DNA of 64,000 nucleotides from positions 1 to 64,000 of the forward strand of contig NZ_FOQI01000017.1 of NCBI RefSeq assembly GCF_900113705.1, written 5' to 3'. Below, piece by piece: positions 1 to 8,482 of the stretch. The stretch's first letter is position 1; each line of letters begins with the position of its first letter. Position numbers and translations under genes: made by a program. The DNA comes from Collimonas sp. OK307 (lineage in GTDB: Bacteria; Pseudomonadota; Gammaproteobacteria; Burkholderiales; Burkholderiaceae_D). The notes under the pieces were generated by a model. The model searched no databases and was not told the origin of the DNA. It saw only the letters and a list, made by a program, of their open reading frames with translations.

Positions 1-104
1 ATCTGGGCGCTATTGGCGCACGATCGAAAGTATGAGCGCGCTTACGTCAGCACCAGAGCCGCATGAACAGATCGTTACGTAGCAGTTGATGAGTTTTACA
101 ACAT

Positions 105-215
105 GAGTACGTTGAAAGGTTGCGCAAGGTAATTGAGTGTGATGGCAAACAGGTCAGACCGGGACTCACGAAACCTGAACTTACTTTAGAGCCAAGAGCT
201 CGTCAAAGAAATTAG
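105..215 (+). other. Possible C-terminal gene relic at the window edge
   Basis: A short open stretch ends in TAG at 213-215 and would encode about 36 residues, charged and ending in an arginine-rich tail. In-frame stops lie immediately upstream, and a neighbouring frame is open just before it, so it could be the decayed end of a gene whose body lies left of the window. I do not recognise it. The rest of 1-449 shows no convincing gene: the other open frames there lack start signals and normal composition. Very low confidence. Confidence 0.15.
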
Positions 216-449
216 GTGTGAGTCAGCGGATTCCATCAAGGCCAGCAGGGTTCAGTCTGCAACAGGGCCGGATATAAAACTGCATCCTTATCTGTTTGGC
301 AGTACACAAAAAAACCTTGGCAAATAGGAGGCGTCCATATAAAAGTGAGTAGCTGCCGGGCTACCCCCGGCGCACGTACCTACGGAGCAGCAACCGTTTC
401 AGGTAACGTGCATTTCCGTAAAACGTCAACGAACGTACTCCGTGGGCCG

Positions 450-514
450 TTAATTGGGATCAGAGTTTTTTTACGACGATACGACTGTCGTAAAAAAACT
501 CTGATCCCAATTAA
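450..514. repeat. Perfect 28-bp inverted repeat (REPIN/RAYT-like palindrome)
   Basis: The left arm (450-477, starting TTAATTGGGATCAGAG) and right arm (487-514) are exact reverse complements separated by 9 nt, so the transcript could form a 28-bp hairpin. It begins three bases beyond the stop of the small gene at 518-742 and could terminate that transcript. The arm resembles, from memory, the TTAATTGGGGTCAGAG-type sequences flanking REP-associated tyrosine transposases in proteobacteria. That assignment is inference; the palindrome itself is directly visible. Confidence 0.85.
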
Positions 515-517
515 CTA

Positions 518-742
518 CTACGCCGGCAATTTTTGTACTGTCACACGGTCTATGAAAAATTCGCCGTCGACACACTTCCGATGCGGCACCCCCGCAACCC
601 TGAATCCCGGACCACCCTCAGCCACCCAAATTTTGGCAACCGTATCAAAATCCTCCAGCTCCAGCCCAAGCAAGGGCGCCGACAGCACGAATTGCGCGCC
701 CTCTTTTTGTCTTGCCAGAACTTCTTCAATCGTCTTAGCCAT
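518..742 (-). CDS. Small conserved-looking hypothetical protein (74 aa)
   Basis: The protein is a 74-residue soluble polypeptide without signal peptide or membrane segment. It begins MAKTIEEVLARQKEG and ends in QKLPA, and its codons have the GC-rich third positions of neighbouring core genes. I do not recognise a domain. It lies directly downstream of kynR on the same strand with a 33-nt gap, so the two may be cotranscribed; no strong Shine-Dalgarno is visible before the ATG. The 28-bp hairpin sits just beyond its stop. Function unknown. Confidence 0.55.
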   Translation of the reverse strand: MAKTIEEVLARQKEGAQFVLSAPLLGLELEDFDTVAKIWVAEGGPGFRVAGVPHRKCVDGEFFIDRVTVQKLPA

Positions 743-775
743 AATTTCAATCTGATATAGGGGAATTGTTCGCGA

Positions 776-1252
776 TCAGGAATCGCGCAGCAATTCACGC
801 GGCAACTCGTAAGTTTCCTTGATCGCCTGCAGCACGATATTCGAGCGGATATCCTGCACGCCCGGTATTTTATATAACTTTTCCAACACAAAAGCAGAAT
901 AGTGCTTCAGGTTACGCGCCTTCACCCGCAACAGATAGTTGGCATCGCCAGTGATGATATAAGAACCAACCACCTCCGGATAATTCTGCAACGCCTGCAT
1001 GAAATTCTCATGCCAGCTCTCAACATCCCTCCGCATAGTCACCTGCACAAACACATCCAGCTCCAGTCCCAGCTTTTCCGGATTCAGCAAAGCGCTATAG
1101 CGACTGATAATGCCTTCCTCCTCCAAAATCCGCACGCGGCGCAAACACGAGGAAGGCGACAAAAACACCTGCTCCGCCAAATCCTGATTGCTGATCCGGC
1201 CATTCTGCTGCAATAGCGTCAATATGTTTAAATCGATAGTATCAAGCTGCAT
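776..1252 (-). CDS. kynR: Lrp/AsnC-family regulator of kynurenine genes (KynR-like)
   Basis: This 158-residue protein has the Lrp/AsnC layout: an N-terminal helix-turn-helix (about residues 5-60, with the typical LAEQVFLSPSSCLRRVRILE segment) and a C-terminal RAM ligand-binding domain (about 65-150, with the GSYIITGDANYLLRV strand pair). It is divergent from kynB-kynU-kynA. In Pseudomonas and Burkholderiales an Lrp-type KynR adjacent to the kyn operon activates it in response to kynurenine. The assignment to this pathway rests on gene position. An AT-rich spacer of about 135 bp with a palindrome separates it from kynB. Confidence 0.85.
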   Translation of the reverse strand: MQLDTIDLNILTLLQQNGRISNQDLAEQVFLSPSSCLRRVRILEEEGIISRYSALLNPEKLGLELDVFVQVTMRRDVESWHENFMQALQNYPEVVGSYIITGDANYLLRVKARNLKHYSAFVLEKLYKIPGVQDIRSNIVLQAIKETYELPRELLRDS

Positions 1253-1287
1253 TGAAATTATCTTTCAATATTAAGTATATATTCTCC

Positions 1288-1306
1288 ATATTATTCTAAA
1301 TAATAT
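1288..1306. promoter_or_regulatory. Palindrome in kynR-kynB spacer, candidate KynR operator
   Basis: The 19-bp sequence consists of ATATTATT, a CTA centre, and AATAATAT, an exact dyad in an otherwise A/T-dominated divergent promoter region. Lrp-family regulators often bind AT-rich dyads of this size. Its position midway between the divergent genes fits an operator. The site is seen directly; its use by KynR is inferred. Confidence 0.45.
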
Positions 1307-1386
1307 AAAAATCACCTACTAATTTCGTATAAAAATTCCAGCAAGCTCACCTAAAATAATTCATCAAATCAGCATGGGAGAACGCC

Positions 1387-2019
1387 ATCACTACCTCAAA
1401 GCCCATCTGGGACATCAGCCCCACCCTCTCCGCCCAGACTCCGGTGTGGCCGGGCGACACCGCCTATAGCGCCCAAACAACCTGGGAAATCAGCGACGGC
1501 TGCCCGGTGCATGTCAGCCGCATCACGCTCTCCACCCACACCGGAGCGCACTGCGACGCGCCCAGCCACTACGATCCGCAAGGCCTGCCTATCGACCAGG
1601 TAGCTCTGGACGCCTATATCGGTCCCTGCCGTGTAATCCATTGCATTGGCGCCGCACCAGTCACACCGCAAGATATCGAACATGCATTGGCAGACGTCCC
1701 GCCACGCGTCCTGTTACGCACCTATGCCAGCGCACCGCAAGAACGATGGGATCCGGCATTTGCCGCAGTAGCACCCGAAACCATCGCGCTGCTGGCGCAA
1801 CACGGCGTACGCCTGGTAGGCATCGACACGCCTTCGCTCGATCCGCAAGAATCCAAAACCATGCGGGCGCACCACGCGGTAAGGCGGCACGGCATGGCAA
1901 TACTGGAGGGCATCGTCCTCGATGCCATCAGCGCCGGCGACTATGAATTGATTGCACTGCCATTACGACTGGCCGACATGGATGCCAGTCCGGTACGCGC
2001 TATCTTGCGCCCTCTTTGA
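1387..2019 (+). CDS. kynB: Kynurenine formamidase KynB, with non-standard ATC start
   Basis: KynB hydrolyses N-formylkynurenine to kynurenine and formate. The reading frame shows the family hallmarks: WDIS near the N terminus, VWPGD, and the metal-binding motif with H51, H55 and D57 (numbered from codon 1387) in [12 protein letters not shown]. Total length would be 210 residues, normal for bacterial KynB. The first expected codon, six nt after GGAG (1377-1380), is ATC rather than ATG, and no ATG, GTG or TTG occurs in frame between the upstream stop at 1357 and the GTG at 1444. Starting at 1444 would delete WDIS and begin inside the VWPGD motif. The kynU gene follows 38 nt later. Confidence 0.8.
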   Translation: MTTSKPIWDISPTLSAQTPVWPGDTAYSAQTTWEISDGCPVHVSRITLSTHTGAHCDAPSHYDPQGLPIDQVALDAYIGPCRVIHCIGAAPVTPQDIEHALADVPPRVLLRTYASAPQERWDPAFAAVAPETIALLAQHGVRLVGIDTPSLDPQESKTMRAHHAVRRHGMAILEGIVLDAISAGDYELIALPLRLADMDASPVRAILRPL

Positions 2020-2057
2020 CCTTCAGAAATACAACTACAACAACTACGACAGCAACC

Positions 2058-3320
2058 ATGACAAACAACATCAAGACCCGGGCAGAATGCCAAGCCCTGG
2101 ATGCCAACGACCCGCTGGCGCCGCTGCGAACCCTATTCGACTTGCCGCCAGATGTGATCTACCTGGATGGCAATTCGCTAGGCGCACGCCCGCATGCAGC
2201 GCTGCAGCGCGCACAACAAGTGATCCAGCAAGAATGGGGCGACGGTCTTATCCGCAGCTGGAACAAAGCCGGCTGGTTCGATCTTCCCGGCCAGCTGGGC
2301 AACAAGCTGGCGGGCCTGATCGGCGCCGGCGAAAACGAAGTCGTGGTGACCGATTCCACCTCCATCAATCTGTTCAAGGTACTGGCCGGTGCATTGCAAA
2401 TGCAGGTCGCCAAACCCGATGCGGCAACCCGTAAAGTAATCGTCACCGAACGCGACAATTTCCCGACCGACATCTACATGGCGCAAGGCCTGACCGAATG
2501 GCTGGATCGCGGCTACCGCATCCACCTGATCGACACGCCGCAAGAACTCGCCACCGCCGTCAATGCAGAAACCGCGATCCTGATGCTGACCCATGTCAAC
2601 TACCGCAGCGGCCATCTGCATGACATGCAGGCAGTCACCAAAGCTGCGCAAGCACAAGGTGCGCTGGTAGTCTGGGACCTGGCACATTCCGCCGGCGCGG
2701 TGCCGATAGATTTGCATGCGGCCAATGCCGACTTCGCAGTGGGTTGCACTTACAAGTACATGAACGGCGGCCCCGGCGCACCGGCCTTTGCGTGGATCGC
2801 GCCACGCCATCATGCGCAGTTCCGGCAGCCCCTGAGCGGATGGTGGGGCCATCGCGCGCCGTTCACCATGCAGCCGGCATTCGCGCCCGGTGAAGGCATA
2901 CGCCGCGCACTGTGCGGCACCCAGCCGATCGTATCGCTGGCGATGGTGGAGTGCGGCCTGGACATCTTTGCACAAACCGACATGCAAGCCCTGCGCCGCA
3001 AATCGCTGGCGCTAACCGATCTGTTCATCGCACTGGTCGAAAGCCGCTGCGCCGGTCTCGATCTGACGCTGGTGACGCCACGCCCGCACGCTGAGCGCGG
3101 CAGCCACGTCAGCTTCGCCCATCAACACGGCTACGCCATCATGCGCGAACTGATCGCGCGCGGCGTCATCGGCGATTACCGCGAGCCACAAGTGATGCGT
3201 TTCGGCTTCACTCCGCTATACACCCGGTTCACCGATGTCTGGGATGCGGTCGACACTTTGCACCAGATCCTGGCCGACAAAGATTACGAAATCAACGCGC
3301 AGCAAGAAGCGGTTACCTAA
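2058..3320 (+). CDS. kynU: Kynureninase
   Basis: KynU is a PLP enzyme that cleaves kynurenine to anthranilate and alanine. The 420-residue length matches the family. The PLP-binding lysine is K233 in the motif [12 protein letters not shown], and the upstream [14 protein letters not shown] segment carries the conserved Asp/His that position the cofactor. I chose the ATG at 2058 because the preceding open codons encode a low-complexity Thr run that the family lacks; there is no strong ribosome-binding site, so translation may depend on readthrough coupling from kynB. It lies second in the kynBUA operon. Confidence 0.95.
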   Translation: MTNNIKTRAECQALDANDPLAPLRTLFDLPPDVIYLDGNSLGARPHAALQRAQQVIQQEWGDGLIRSWNKAGWFDLPGQLGNKLAGLIGAGENEVVVTDSTSINLFKVLAGALQMQVAKPDAATRKVIVTERDNFPTDIYMAQGLTEWLDRGYRIHLIDTPQELATAVNAETAILMLTHVNYRSGHLHDMQAVTKAAQAQGALVVWDLAHSAGAVPIDLHAANADFAVGCTYKYMNGGPGAPAFAWIAPRHHAQFRQPLSGWWGHRAPFTMQPAFAPGEGIRRALCGTQPIVSLAMVECGLDIFAQTDMQALRRKSLALTDLFIALVESRCAGLDLTLVTPRPHAERGSHVSFAHQHGYAIMRELIARGVIGDYREPQVMRFGFTPLYTRFTDVWDAVDTLHQILADKDYEINAQQEAVT

Positions 3321-3338
3321 TTATTCAGGAGTCACAAG

Positions 3339-4193
3339 ATGGAATGCCCTTTCAACCCAAAAGAGTCGTGGCATGGCGCCCAGATGAAATTCGGCGAGGC
3401 CGCCGGCGAGACCATGAGCTATGGCGATTACCTGGCGCTGGACCAGGTCTTGACGGCGCAGCGGCCGCGCTCACCCAATCACAATGAAATGCTGTTCATC
3501 ATCCAGCACCAGACCAGCGAGCTGTGGATGAAGCTGATGCTGCATGAGCTGCATGCGGTACGCGCGCAGCTGCGCAGCAACGATTTGTCGCCGGCATTCA
3601 AGATGATGGCCCGAGTGGCGCGCATCATGGACCAGCTGGTGCATGCCTGGGATGTGCTGGCGACCATGACGCCGCCGGAGTACACCGCAATCCGCCCTTA
3701 TCTCGGCCAGTCGTCCGGTTTCCAGTCGTTTCAATATCGGGAAATCGAATTCCTGTTGGGGAACAAGAATGCCGCGCTGCTGCAGGTGCACCAGCATTCG
3801 CCGGAATCGTATGCGCGACTGCAGGACGCGCTGCAACAACCGTCGATTTACGATGAAGCGGTAATGCTGATGGCCCGTGCCGGCTTGCCGGTCGACCAGT
3901 CCCGCCTGAACCGGGACTGGCAGCAAGCCACCGTGGCCGACCATTCAGTGGAAACGGCCTGGCTGGCAGTTTATAAAGCGCCGGACACCCATTGGGAGCT
4001 ATACGAGCTGGCCGAGAAACTGGTCGATCTCGAAACGTCGTTCCGCTACTGGCGCTTCCGCCATCTGACCACGGTGGAGCGCATCATCGGTTTCAAAAAA
4101 GGCACCGGCGGCACCGAAGGCGCCAGCTATCTGAAGATGATGCTGGACGTGGTGCTGTTTCCGGAGTTGTTTTCACTACGGACTTCTCTCTGA
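3339..4193 (+). CDS. kynA: Tryptophan 2,3-dioxygenase
   Basis: KynA is a cytosolic haem enzyme that opens the indole ring of tryptophan to N-formylkynurenine, the first step of the pathway whose next two steps are encoded upstream. The 284-residue protein has the [10 protein letters not shown] motif that carries the active-site histidine, and the [21 protein letters not shown] segment, which contains the proximal haem histidine and substrate-binding loop. The ATG follows a good AGGAG at an appropriate distance, 18 nt after kynU. Gene order kynB-kynU-kynA supplies tryptophan-to-anthranilate conversion; no anthranilate-degrading genes are visible nearby. Confidence 0.96.
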   Translation: MECPFNPKESWHGAQMKFGEAAGETMSYGDYLALDQVLTAQRPRSPNHNEMLFIIQHQTSELWMKLMLHELHAVRAQLRSNDLSPAFKMMARVARIMDQLVHAWDVLATMTPPEYTAIRPYLGQSSGFQSFQYREIEFLLGNKNAALLQVHQHSPESYARLQDALQQPSIYDEAVMLMARAGLPVDQSRLNRDWQQATVADHSVETAWLAVYKAPDTHWELYELAEKLVDLETSFRYWRFRHLTTVERIIGFKKGTGGTEGASYLKMMLDVVLFPELFSLRTSL

Positions 4194-4218
4194 GTCAAGC
4201 CGCATTCAAACAGCTTTT

Positions 4219-4788
4219 TCAAGCAGTCTGATTGCGCTTCGCGACCCGTGTTCGTACATCTTGCACATCGGCCGGGTCGCAACGCAGTTCCAGCAACTGA
4301 TTGACAGCGATCTCGTCGGCCAGTGAAGTTGCCGTCACCTTGGCGCCGAAAAAATCGGCGTCCAGGCTGAGTGCATTGCAGATGCGTTTGCGGCCCGGCT
4401 CATCGGCTGGCAACTGCAACACCACCGTCAGGTAATTTGTTCCCAGGCCATCAACTGCGCTCTGTTTGGATATCGTCGCCGGCACCGCCTGAGACGGCGT
4501 CGGTACAATTTCCACAGGAACGCTTGCATGCTGTTCCTCTGCAATTTCATCCGCAGACACCAGCACAGTGCTATGCGGACCGGGCCATTTCTTGACACCG
4601 CCGATCACGGCCGGCGTACCGCCGCTGACTTCATATTCGGTTTCGGAAATCTTCTCGTAGTGAAAAGGCTCCCAAGCCGGATCGCCGTGCTTGCGCATCG
4701 CCACCGTCTCCAGTACCTGGCTGGCGGGGGCGCCGTTGCCTAGCATGCCGACATCGCTTAGTCCCGTATCGGCTGTTGTGTCATCCAT
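4219..4788 (-). CDS. Hypothetical protein, last gene of nuclease cluster
   Basis: The 189-residue product is acidic and soluble, with an N-terminal flexible stretch (MDDTTADTGLSDVGMLGNG) and no signal peptide. It contains a central Pro/Val/Ala-rich linker, then a C-terminal part with LGTNYLTVVLQLPADEPGRKRI and several Asp residues. I do not recognise a domain. It is 29 nt downstream of the 84-aa gene on the same strand and probably the last member of a transcript with the secreted nuclease. It converges with kynA, whose stop is 25 nt away. Confidence 0.6.
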   Translation of the reverse strand: MDDTTADTGLSDVGMLGNGAPASQVLETVAMRKHGDPAWEPFHYEKISETEYEVSGGTPAVIGGVKKWPGPHSTVLVSADEIAEEQHASVPVEIVPTPSQAVPATISKQSAVDGLGTNYLTVVLQLPADEPGRKRICNALSLDADFFGAKVTATSLADEIAVNQLLELRCDPADVQDVRTRVAKRNQTA

Positions 4789-4817
4789 CTTGCTTACCTC
4801 ATTGATTTTCCGCTTGC

Positions 4818-5072
4818 TTAAAACGGATTGCTAACCTTCGCCACCGGCGCAACAGCCAGCACCTCAGGCAATGTTCTCGATTCAAGTTCTGCCACCACCT
4901 GGTTGATCAGCACCTGCAGTGCCTTTGCCTGCTCCAGTCCACGCTGGTCCAGCGTCAGGTCGACGTCGCCAAACAAGCTGACCCGGTCCAGCCGATTTTC
5001 AACGTTCAGCTTGCCGATAGAGAGAGTTGCGCTTTCATCGGCGAACGGAATAAATTTAGCCATATTAACCAT
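4818..5072 (-). CDS. Small hypothetical protein overlapping the nuclease gene
   Basis: This 84-residue protein starts MVNMAKFIPFADESATLSIG and contains an NVENRLDRVSLFGDVDLT segment followed by a predicted helix rich in Leu, Val and Gln. There is no signal peptide. Its first codons overlap the last codons of the nuclease gene by 8 nt, a sign of translational coupling. Small genes coupled behind nucleases are sometimes inhibitors, but the nuclease is exported and this protein is apparently cytoplasmic, so that role is only a guess. Function unknown. Confidence 0.6.
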   Translation of the reverse strand: MVNMAKFIPFADESATLSIGKLNVENRLDRVSLFGDVDLTLDQRGLEQAKALQVLINQVVAELESRTLPEVLAVAPVAKVSNPF

Positions 5073-5988
5073 GCGACCATCCTTTATGTATCAAGTTTGT
5101 GACGAAATTGAGTAGCATTTTCAACGCATCATTGAATAACCTGGTCCTCAGATCCGCCTCTATTTTTTTAACCTGGGCAGTCGGCTCCTCGGTTCTTTCA
5201 GCAAGGTTCCTGCCACCGTGTTGCCCGCTCCCCGCTTTCGGCAACGACATCGCCACGTCCTTGATGCGCTTCGGCACACCTGGCAGCAGATCGATGTGCA
5301 AGGTATTTTCCAGCTGCGTTACCGACAAAGCCTGATAGCTGGAAGTATCCTCGTTCTTGATGAAATAAGCAGCGGCCTGCTGTCTCTTGGGACTATAGAC
5401 CACTTTATAGATATAAGTCGGCACCAGCACATTGCCGATCTTTTGCAGATCCTGGCCAAGGAAGGCGGGCCCGGTAATCACATACAGCTCGCCGTCTTTC
5501 TCTGCCAGGCGCCGTACTGCGCTTTCGATCGCAGCCCAGACATGGCGATTGTTTTGCGGATTCTGCGGGATCATGTTGGCAAGACTAAAACTTTCATACT
5601 GCGAAGTACGGTTTGCCATGTCGCCGTTCGGACTCATGTGGCCGCGGTCGAAACCGGAGCGTGCATAGTCTTTCAATTCGGCACGGCCATTGATCAGCAA
5701 GGCTGGTTCCGGATGAAAGGAATTTTCGCGCGACAGCGTGCGGGCGGCGTCGATATTATTGCGCGTCAAATGCTCGGCCGACCATAACGGGGTGCGCGTG
5801 ATACCTGAATGCATGACTGCAAAAGCCTGGTAGCACAACTCCTGCGTCTGGCGCGCCAGCTTGTCGTTGAGGATTTCAGGGGCGCGGCCGGCGGCGTAAT
5901 GCGAGGGACAATCTGTGGCGAAAACCGGCGAACTGAGAAATAAAAGAAATAACAGGGACAGCAGGACGTGACGGAACTTGTGCGGCAT
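5065..5988 (-). CDS. Secreted DNA/RNA non-specific endonuclease (DRGH family)
   Basis: The 307-residue product starts with a clear signal peptide (LLSLLFLLFLSSPVFA, cleavage near residue 24), so it acts in the periplasm or outside. It carries the His-Me finger signature DRGHMSPNGDM with the general-base histidine at 117, followed by the NMIPQNPQNNRHVW region (residues 138-151) expected to hold the metal-binding asparagine. This is the NucA/Nuc1/Serratia nuclease fold, which degrades DNA and RNA with Mg2+. The last 50 or so residues are a charged extension. Neighbours on both sides are unknown small proteins on the same strand. Confidence 0.9.
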   Translation of the reverse strand: MPHKFRHVLLSLLFLLFLSSPVFATDCPSHYAAGRAPEILNDKLARQTQELCYQAFAVMHSGITRTPLWSAEHLTRNNIDAARTLSRENSFHPEPALLINGRAELKDYARSGFDRGHMSPNGDMANRTSQYESFSLANMIPQNPQNNRHVWAAIESAVRRLAEKDGELYVITGPAFLGQDLQKIGNVLVPTYIYKVVYSPKRQQAAAYFIKNEDTSSYQALSVTQLENTLHIDLLPGVPKRIKDVAMSLPKAGSGQHGGRNLAERTEEPTAQVKKIEADLRTRLFNDALKMLLNFVTNLIHKGWSHG

Positions 5989-6072
5989 TGTTCACCAAAA
6001 CTGTATAAATACCCAGTATAAGGTTTATCCTAAATCACTCCAAGCACTATCCCTGAATTTTTGTCGAAGTGT

Positions 6073-6603
6073 TTAATGCGGCGTGCGAAATTCGTTGGCA
6101 ATCCATGCGCTTGCGCTGCTCTCGCTGAGCTTGAAAGTTGCCGCAACCCGCACTTGCGCTGTCTGTTCGCCGTCTGCATCGTGCGCAGTCAGCAACGCAT
6201 AGGGAAAATCATCGTCGGGAATAATATCGAGCGTGACATTGAACGTTGCATCAGAGTCGACATCACTCACCACAATGCTCTTGTGCAGCATCGCATGCAA
6301 CTGCTGCTCGTGCCTGCGCACAAATTCCGATGCAGTCTTGACCAGCGTGATGAAAGCCGAGGGATCCAGCGGCTTCGGATTTTTCTTGTCGCGCCCCATG
6401 GTCCACGGTCCGATCAGCGCCGGCTCCGGTTCGCCATCCTTGATCATGGCTACCGCCCAGCCGTCATCGTCGTCGTTCTTGATGATGCGCGCGGTCCAGC
6501 CATCATCACGCCACAAGCGCGGTTCCTGGGTTTTCTGGTCGTTGCCGGCGCCGGTATCGTCGTCAACGTATTCATCGGGGGCTGGTGCGGAATGATCTGT
6601 CAT
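6073..6603 (-). CDS. Acidic hypothetical protein upstream of nuclease
   Basis: A 176-residue protein beginning MTDHSAPAPDEYVDDDTGAG; an alternative ATG lies five codons upstream at 6618. The N-terminal 60 residues are very acidic and include an NDDDDGW run, followed by two short beta-rich blocks (FNVTLDIIPDDDFPYALLT and QTAQVRVAATFKLS). No signal peptide or membrane segment is seen. It precedes the nuclease gene on the same strand with an 84-nt gap. I do not recognise the family; an accessory or binding protein of the nuclease cluster is conceivable but unsupported. Confidence 0.6.
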   Translation of the reverse strand: MTDHSAPAPDEYVDDDTGAGNDQKTQEPRLWRDDGWTARIIKNDDDDGWAVAMIKDGEPEPALIGPWTMGRDKKNPKPLDPSAFITLVKTASEFVRRHEQQLHAMLHKSIVVSDVDSDATFNVTLDIIPDDDFPYALLTAHDADGEQTAQVRVAATFKLSESSASAWIANEFRTPH

Positions 6604-6705
6604 TACTGAATGCTTCACTGCTAATAGGGGTACAAAAGGGAAACCGTGAAAAAACCGGTGAGTGCGAATTGTATAGCAGAAAGGAATAGCGCCAGGCGCA
6701 GCAGT

Positions 6706-7692
6706 TCACGAGCGCTGGAATTGCTTACGATAGGCCGCGGGAGAAACCGAAAATGCTGCAGCGAAATGCTGTCGCAGCGACACGGTGGAACCGAAGCCCA
6801 CCGTTTCGGCAATGCGGTCGATCGCCTGGTCGCTGGTCTCCAGCAAGCACTGGGCCGCAGCCAGCCGATGATTGAGCAGCCACTGCGATACGGTGGCGCC
6901 GGTCTTCATCTTGAAGCGCCTGGTGAAATTGCGCCGGCTCATGGCCGCCCTGTCTGCCAGCACATCCAGGCTCAAGGGCTGTTCAAGGTTGGCGATGGCC
7001 CAATCCAGGGTGACGGTGAGTTGGTCGCTACCGCTGGCTTTAGGCAAAGGCTGTTCAATATATTGCGCCTGGCCGCCATGCCGATGCGGCGCTACTACCA
7101 TGCGACGGGCAATCCGGTTCGCCACTTCAGCGCCATGATCGCAGCGTAGCAGATGCAGGCAACAGTCGATCGCGGCGGCGGTGCCGGCCGAGGTCAGGAT
7201 ATCGCCGTCATCTGCATACAATACTTTTCGATCTAGTTTTATGCGTGGGTATTTCCTGGCAAAGTCATCGGCCCACACCCAATGGGTAGAGGCGGTACGG
7301 CCATCCAGCAAACCAGCCTCGGCCAGCACAAAAGCGCCCAGACACAAGCCGACAATCCTGGCGCCACGCGCGTGCGCCGTGCGCAACGCCTTCAGCAAAG
7401 CCTCCGGCGGCCGTTCATCGGGATCTCGCCAGGCCGGCACAATCACGGTGTCGGCCTGGGCTAGCACGGATAAATCATGCTGCACGTCAATATTGAATCC
7501 CGACATGGTGGGAATCAAGCCCGTCTTCTCCCCGCATATCAGTAAACGGTAACGCGGCACGCCCAGCCTGGCCAGATCGTCGCTAAACACCATGCAGGGC
7601 ACGGATAGATGGAACGGGCTGATGCCGTCGAAGGCGATCACCGCGACGGTATGCGCGCTCTCGGGATTGATGGCGGTGGCGGTAGCAAACAT
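6706..7692 (-). CDS. GlxA-type transcriptional regulator (DJ-1/PfpI + AraC)
   Basis: The protein has 328 residues in two domains. Residues about 12-185 form a DJ-1/PfpI (class I glutamine amidotransferase-like) sensor with the nucleophile-elbow cysteine C117 in GLCLGAFVLAEAGLLDGR. Residues about 225-325 form an AraC-type pair of helix-turn-helix motifs, including AETVGFGSTVSLRQHFAAAF. Regulators of this type usually control the adjacent amidase or hydrolase operon. It is divergent from the isochorismatase-family gene with a 98-bp spacer, so local control of that gene is likely. Confidence 0.9.
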   Translation of the reverse strand: MFATATAINPESAHTVAVIAFDGISPFHLSVPCMVFSDDLARLGVPRYRLLICGEKTGLIPTMSGFNIDVQHDLSVLAQADTVIVPAWRDPDERPPEALLKALRTAHARGARIVGLCLGAFVLAEAGLLDGRTASTHWVWADDFARKYPRIKLDRKVLYADDGDILTSAGTAAAIDCCLHLLRCDHGAEVANRIARRMVVAPHRHGGQAQYIEQPLPKASGSDQLTVTLDWAIANLEQPLSLDVLADRAAMSRRNFTRRFKMKTGATVSQWLLNHRLAAAQCLLETSDQAIDRIAETVGFGSTVSLRQHFAAAFSVSPAAYRKQFQRS

Positions 7693-7790
7693 GGCCCGAT
7701 CCTATCACATGTTGTCTATCGGGACGCTTTCGTCATCTGCGCCAAAGTCCGATACTTTGCCCTGTCAAATGATTAACAAGGAGTTCCAAA

Positions 7791-8402
7791 ATGAACCACC
7801 CAACAATTCGTACCATCGCCGGCGCCACCGCCCCAAACAAGATAGACGCCAACAGCACGGCATTACTGGTAATCGATTTTCAGAACGAATACTTCAGCGG
7901 CAAGATGCCCATCCCCGACGGCATGCGCGCGCTCGATAACGCCAGGCAACTGGCCGCATTCGCCGACCAGGTAAAGCTGCCGGTGTTCCATATTCAGCAC
8001 GTCACGCCGGCCGGCACGCCGATTTTCGCCCAAGACGGCGATACCGTTAAATTCCACAGCGCGCTGCAACCGGCAGCGCATCACACGGTATTGCAAAAAT
8101 CTTCCGTCAGTGTCTTCCCTACCACCGACATCGACGCCCGCTTGAAAGCAGCCAACATCAAGACACTCATCATTACCGGCTTGATGACCCATGCCTGCGT
8201 AGCCGGCGCCGCACGAGACGCCGTGCCACGCGGCTACGAAGTCATCGTTGCGGACGACGCCTGCGCCACCCGCGACCTTGACATGGCCGACGGCAGCATC
8301 GTGCCGCACACCCTACTGCATCACGCATCCCTGGCCACCATCGCCGACACCTTCGGCGATGTGATGACGACGGCGCAGATCCTGCAATTGCCGTTGGCCT
8401 AA
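7791..8402 (+). CDS. Isochorismatase-family cysteine hydrolase
   Basis: This 203-residue protein has the catalytic triad positions of the family: D29 in LLVIDFQNEYF, a lysine in LQKSSVSVF, and a cysteine in GLMTHACVAGAARDA. The substrate is not evident; members cleave amides, ureides, nicotinamide or isochorismate. A ribosome-binding site (AAGGAG) lies 8 nt before the ATG. It is divergent from a GlxA-type regulator, an arrangement seen for amide or nitrile degradation units. The sequence is complete. Confidence 0.88.
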   Translation: MNHPTIRTIAGATAPNKIDANSTALLVIDFQNEYFSGKMPIPDGMRALDNARQLAAFADQVKLPVFHIQHVTPAGTPIFAQDGDTVKFHSALQPAAHHTVLQKSSVSVFPTTDIDARLKAANIKTLIITGLMTHACVAGAARDAVPRGYEVIVADDACATRDLDMADGSIVPHTLLHHASLATIADTFGDVMTTAQILQLPLA

Positions 8403-8482
8403 ACATTCTGTCTGGAAAATCAACCTGACGCTCACTCAAGTATCTCACCGCGTTTTTCACTATTACTATTGAAAGGTATCAA

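Noticed and set aside
345-755. Plus-strand open frame of about 136 codons
   Set aside because: It crosses the 28-bp palindrome and lies opposite the small minus-strand gene; composition is not protein-like and no ribosome-binding site is seen.
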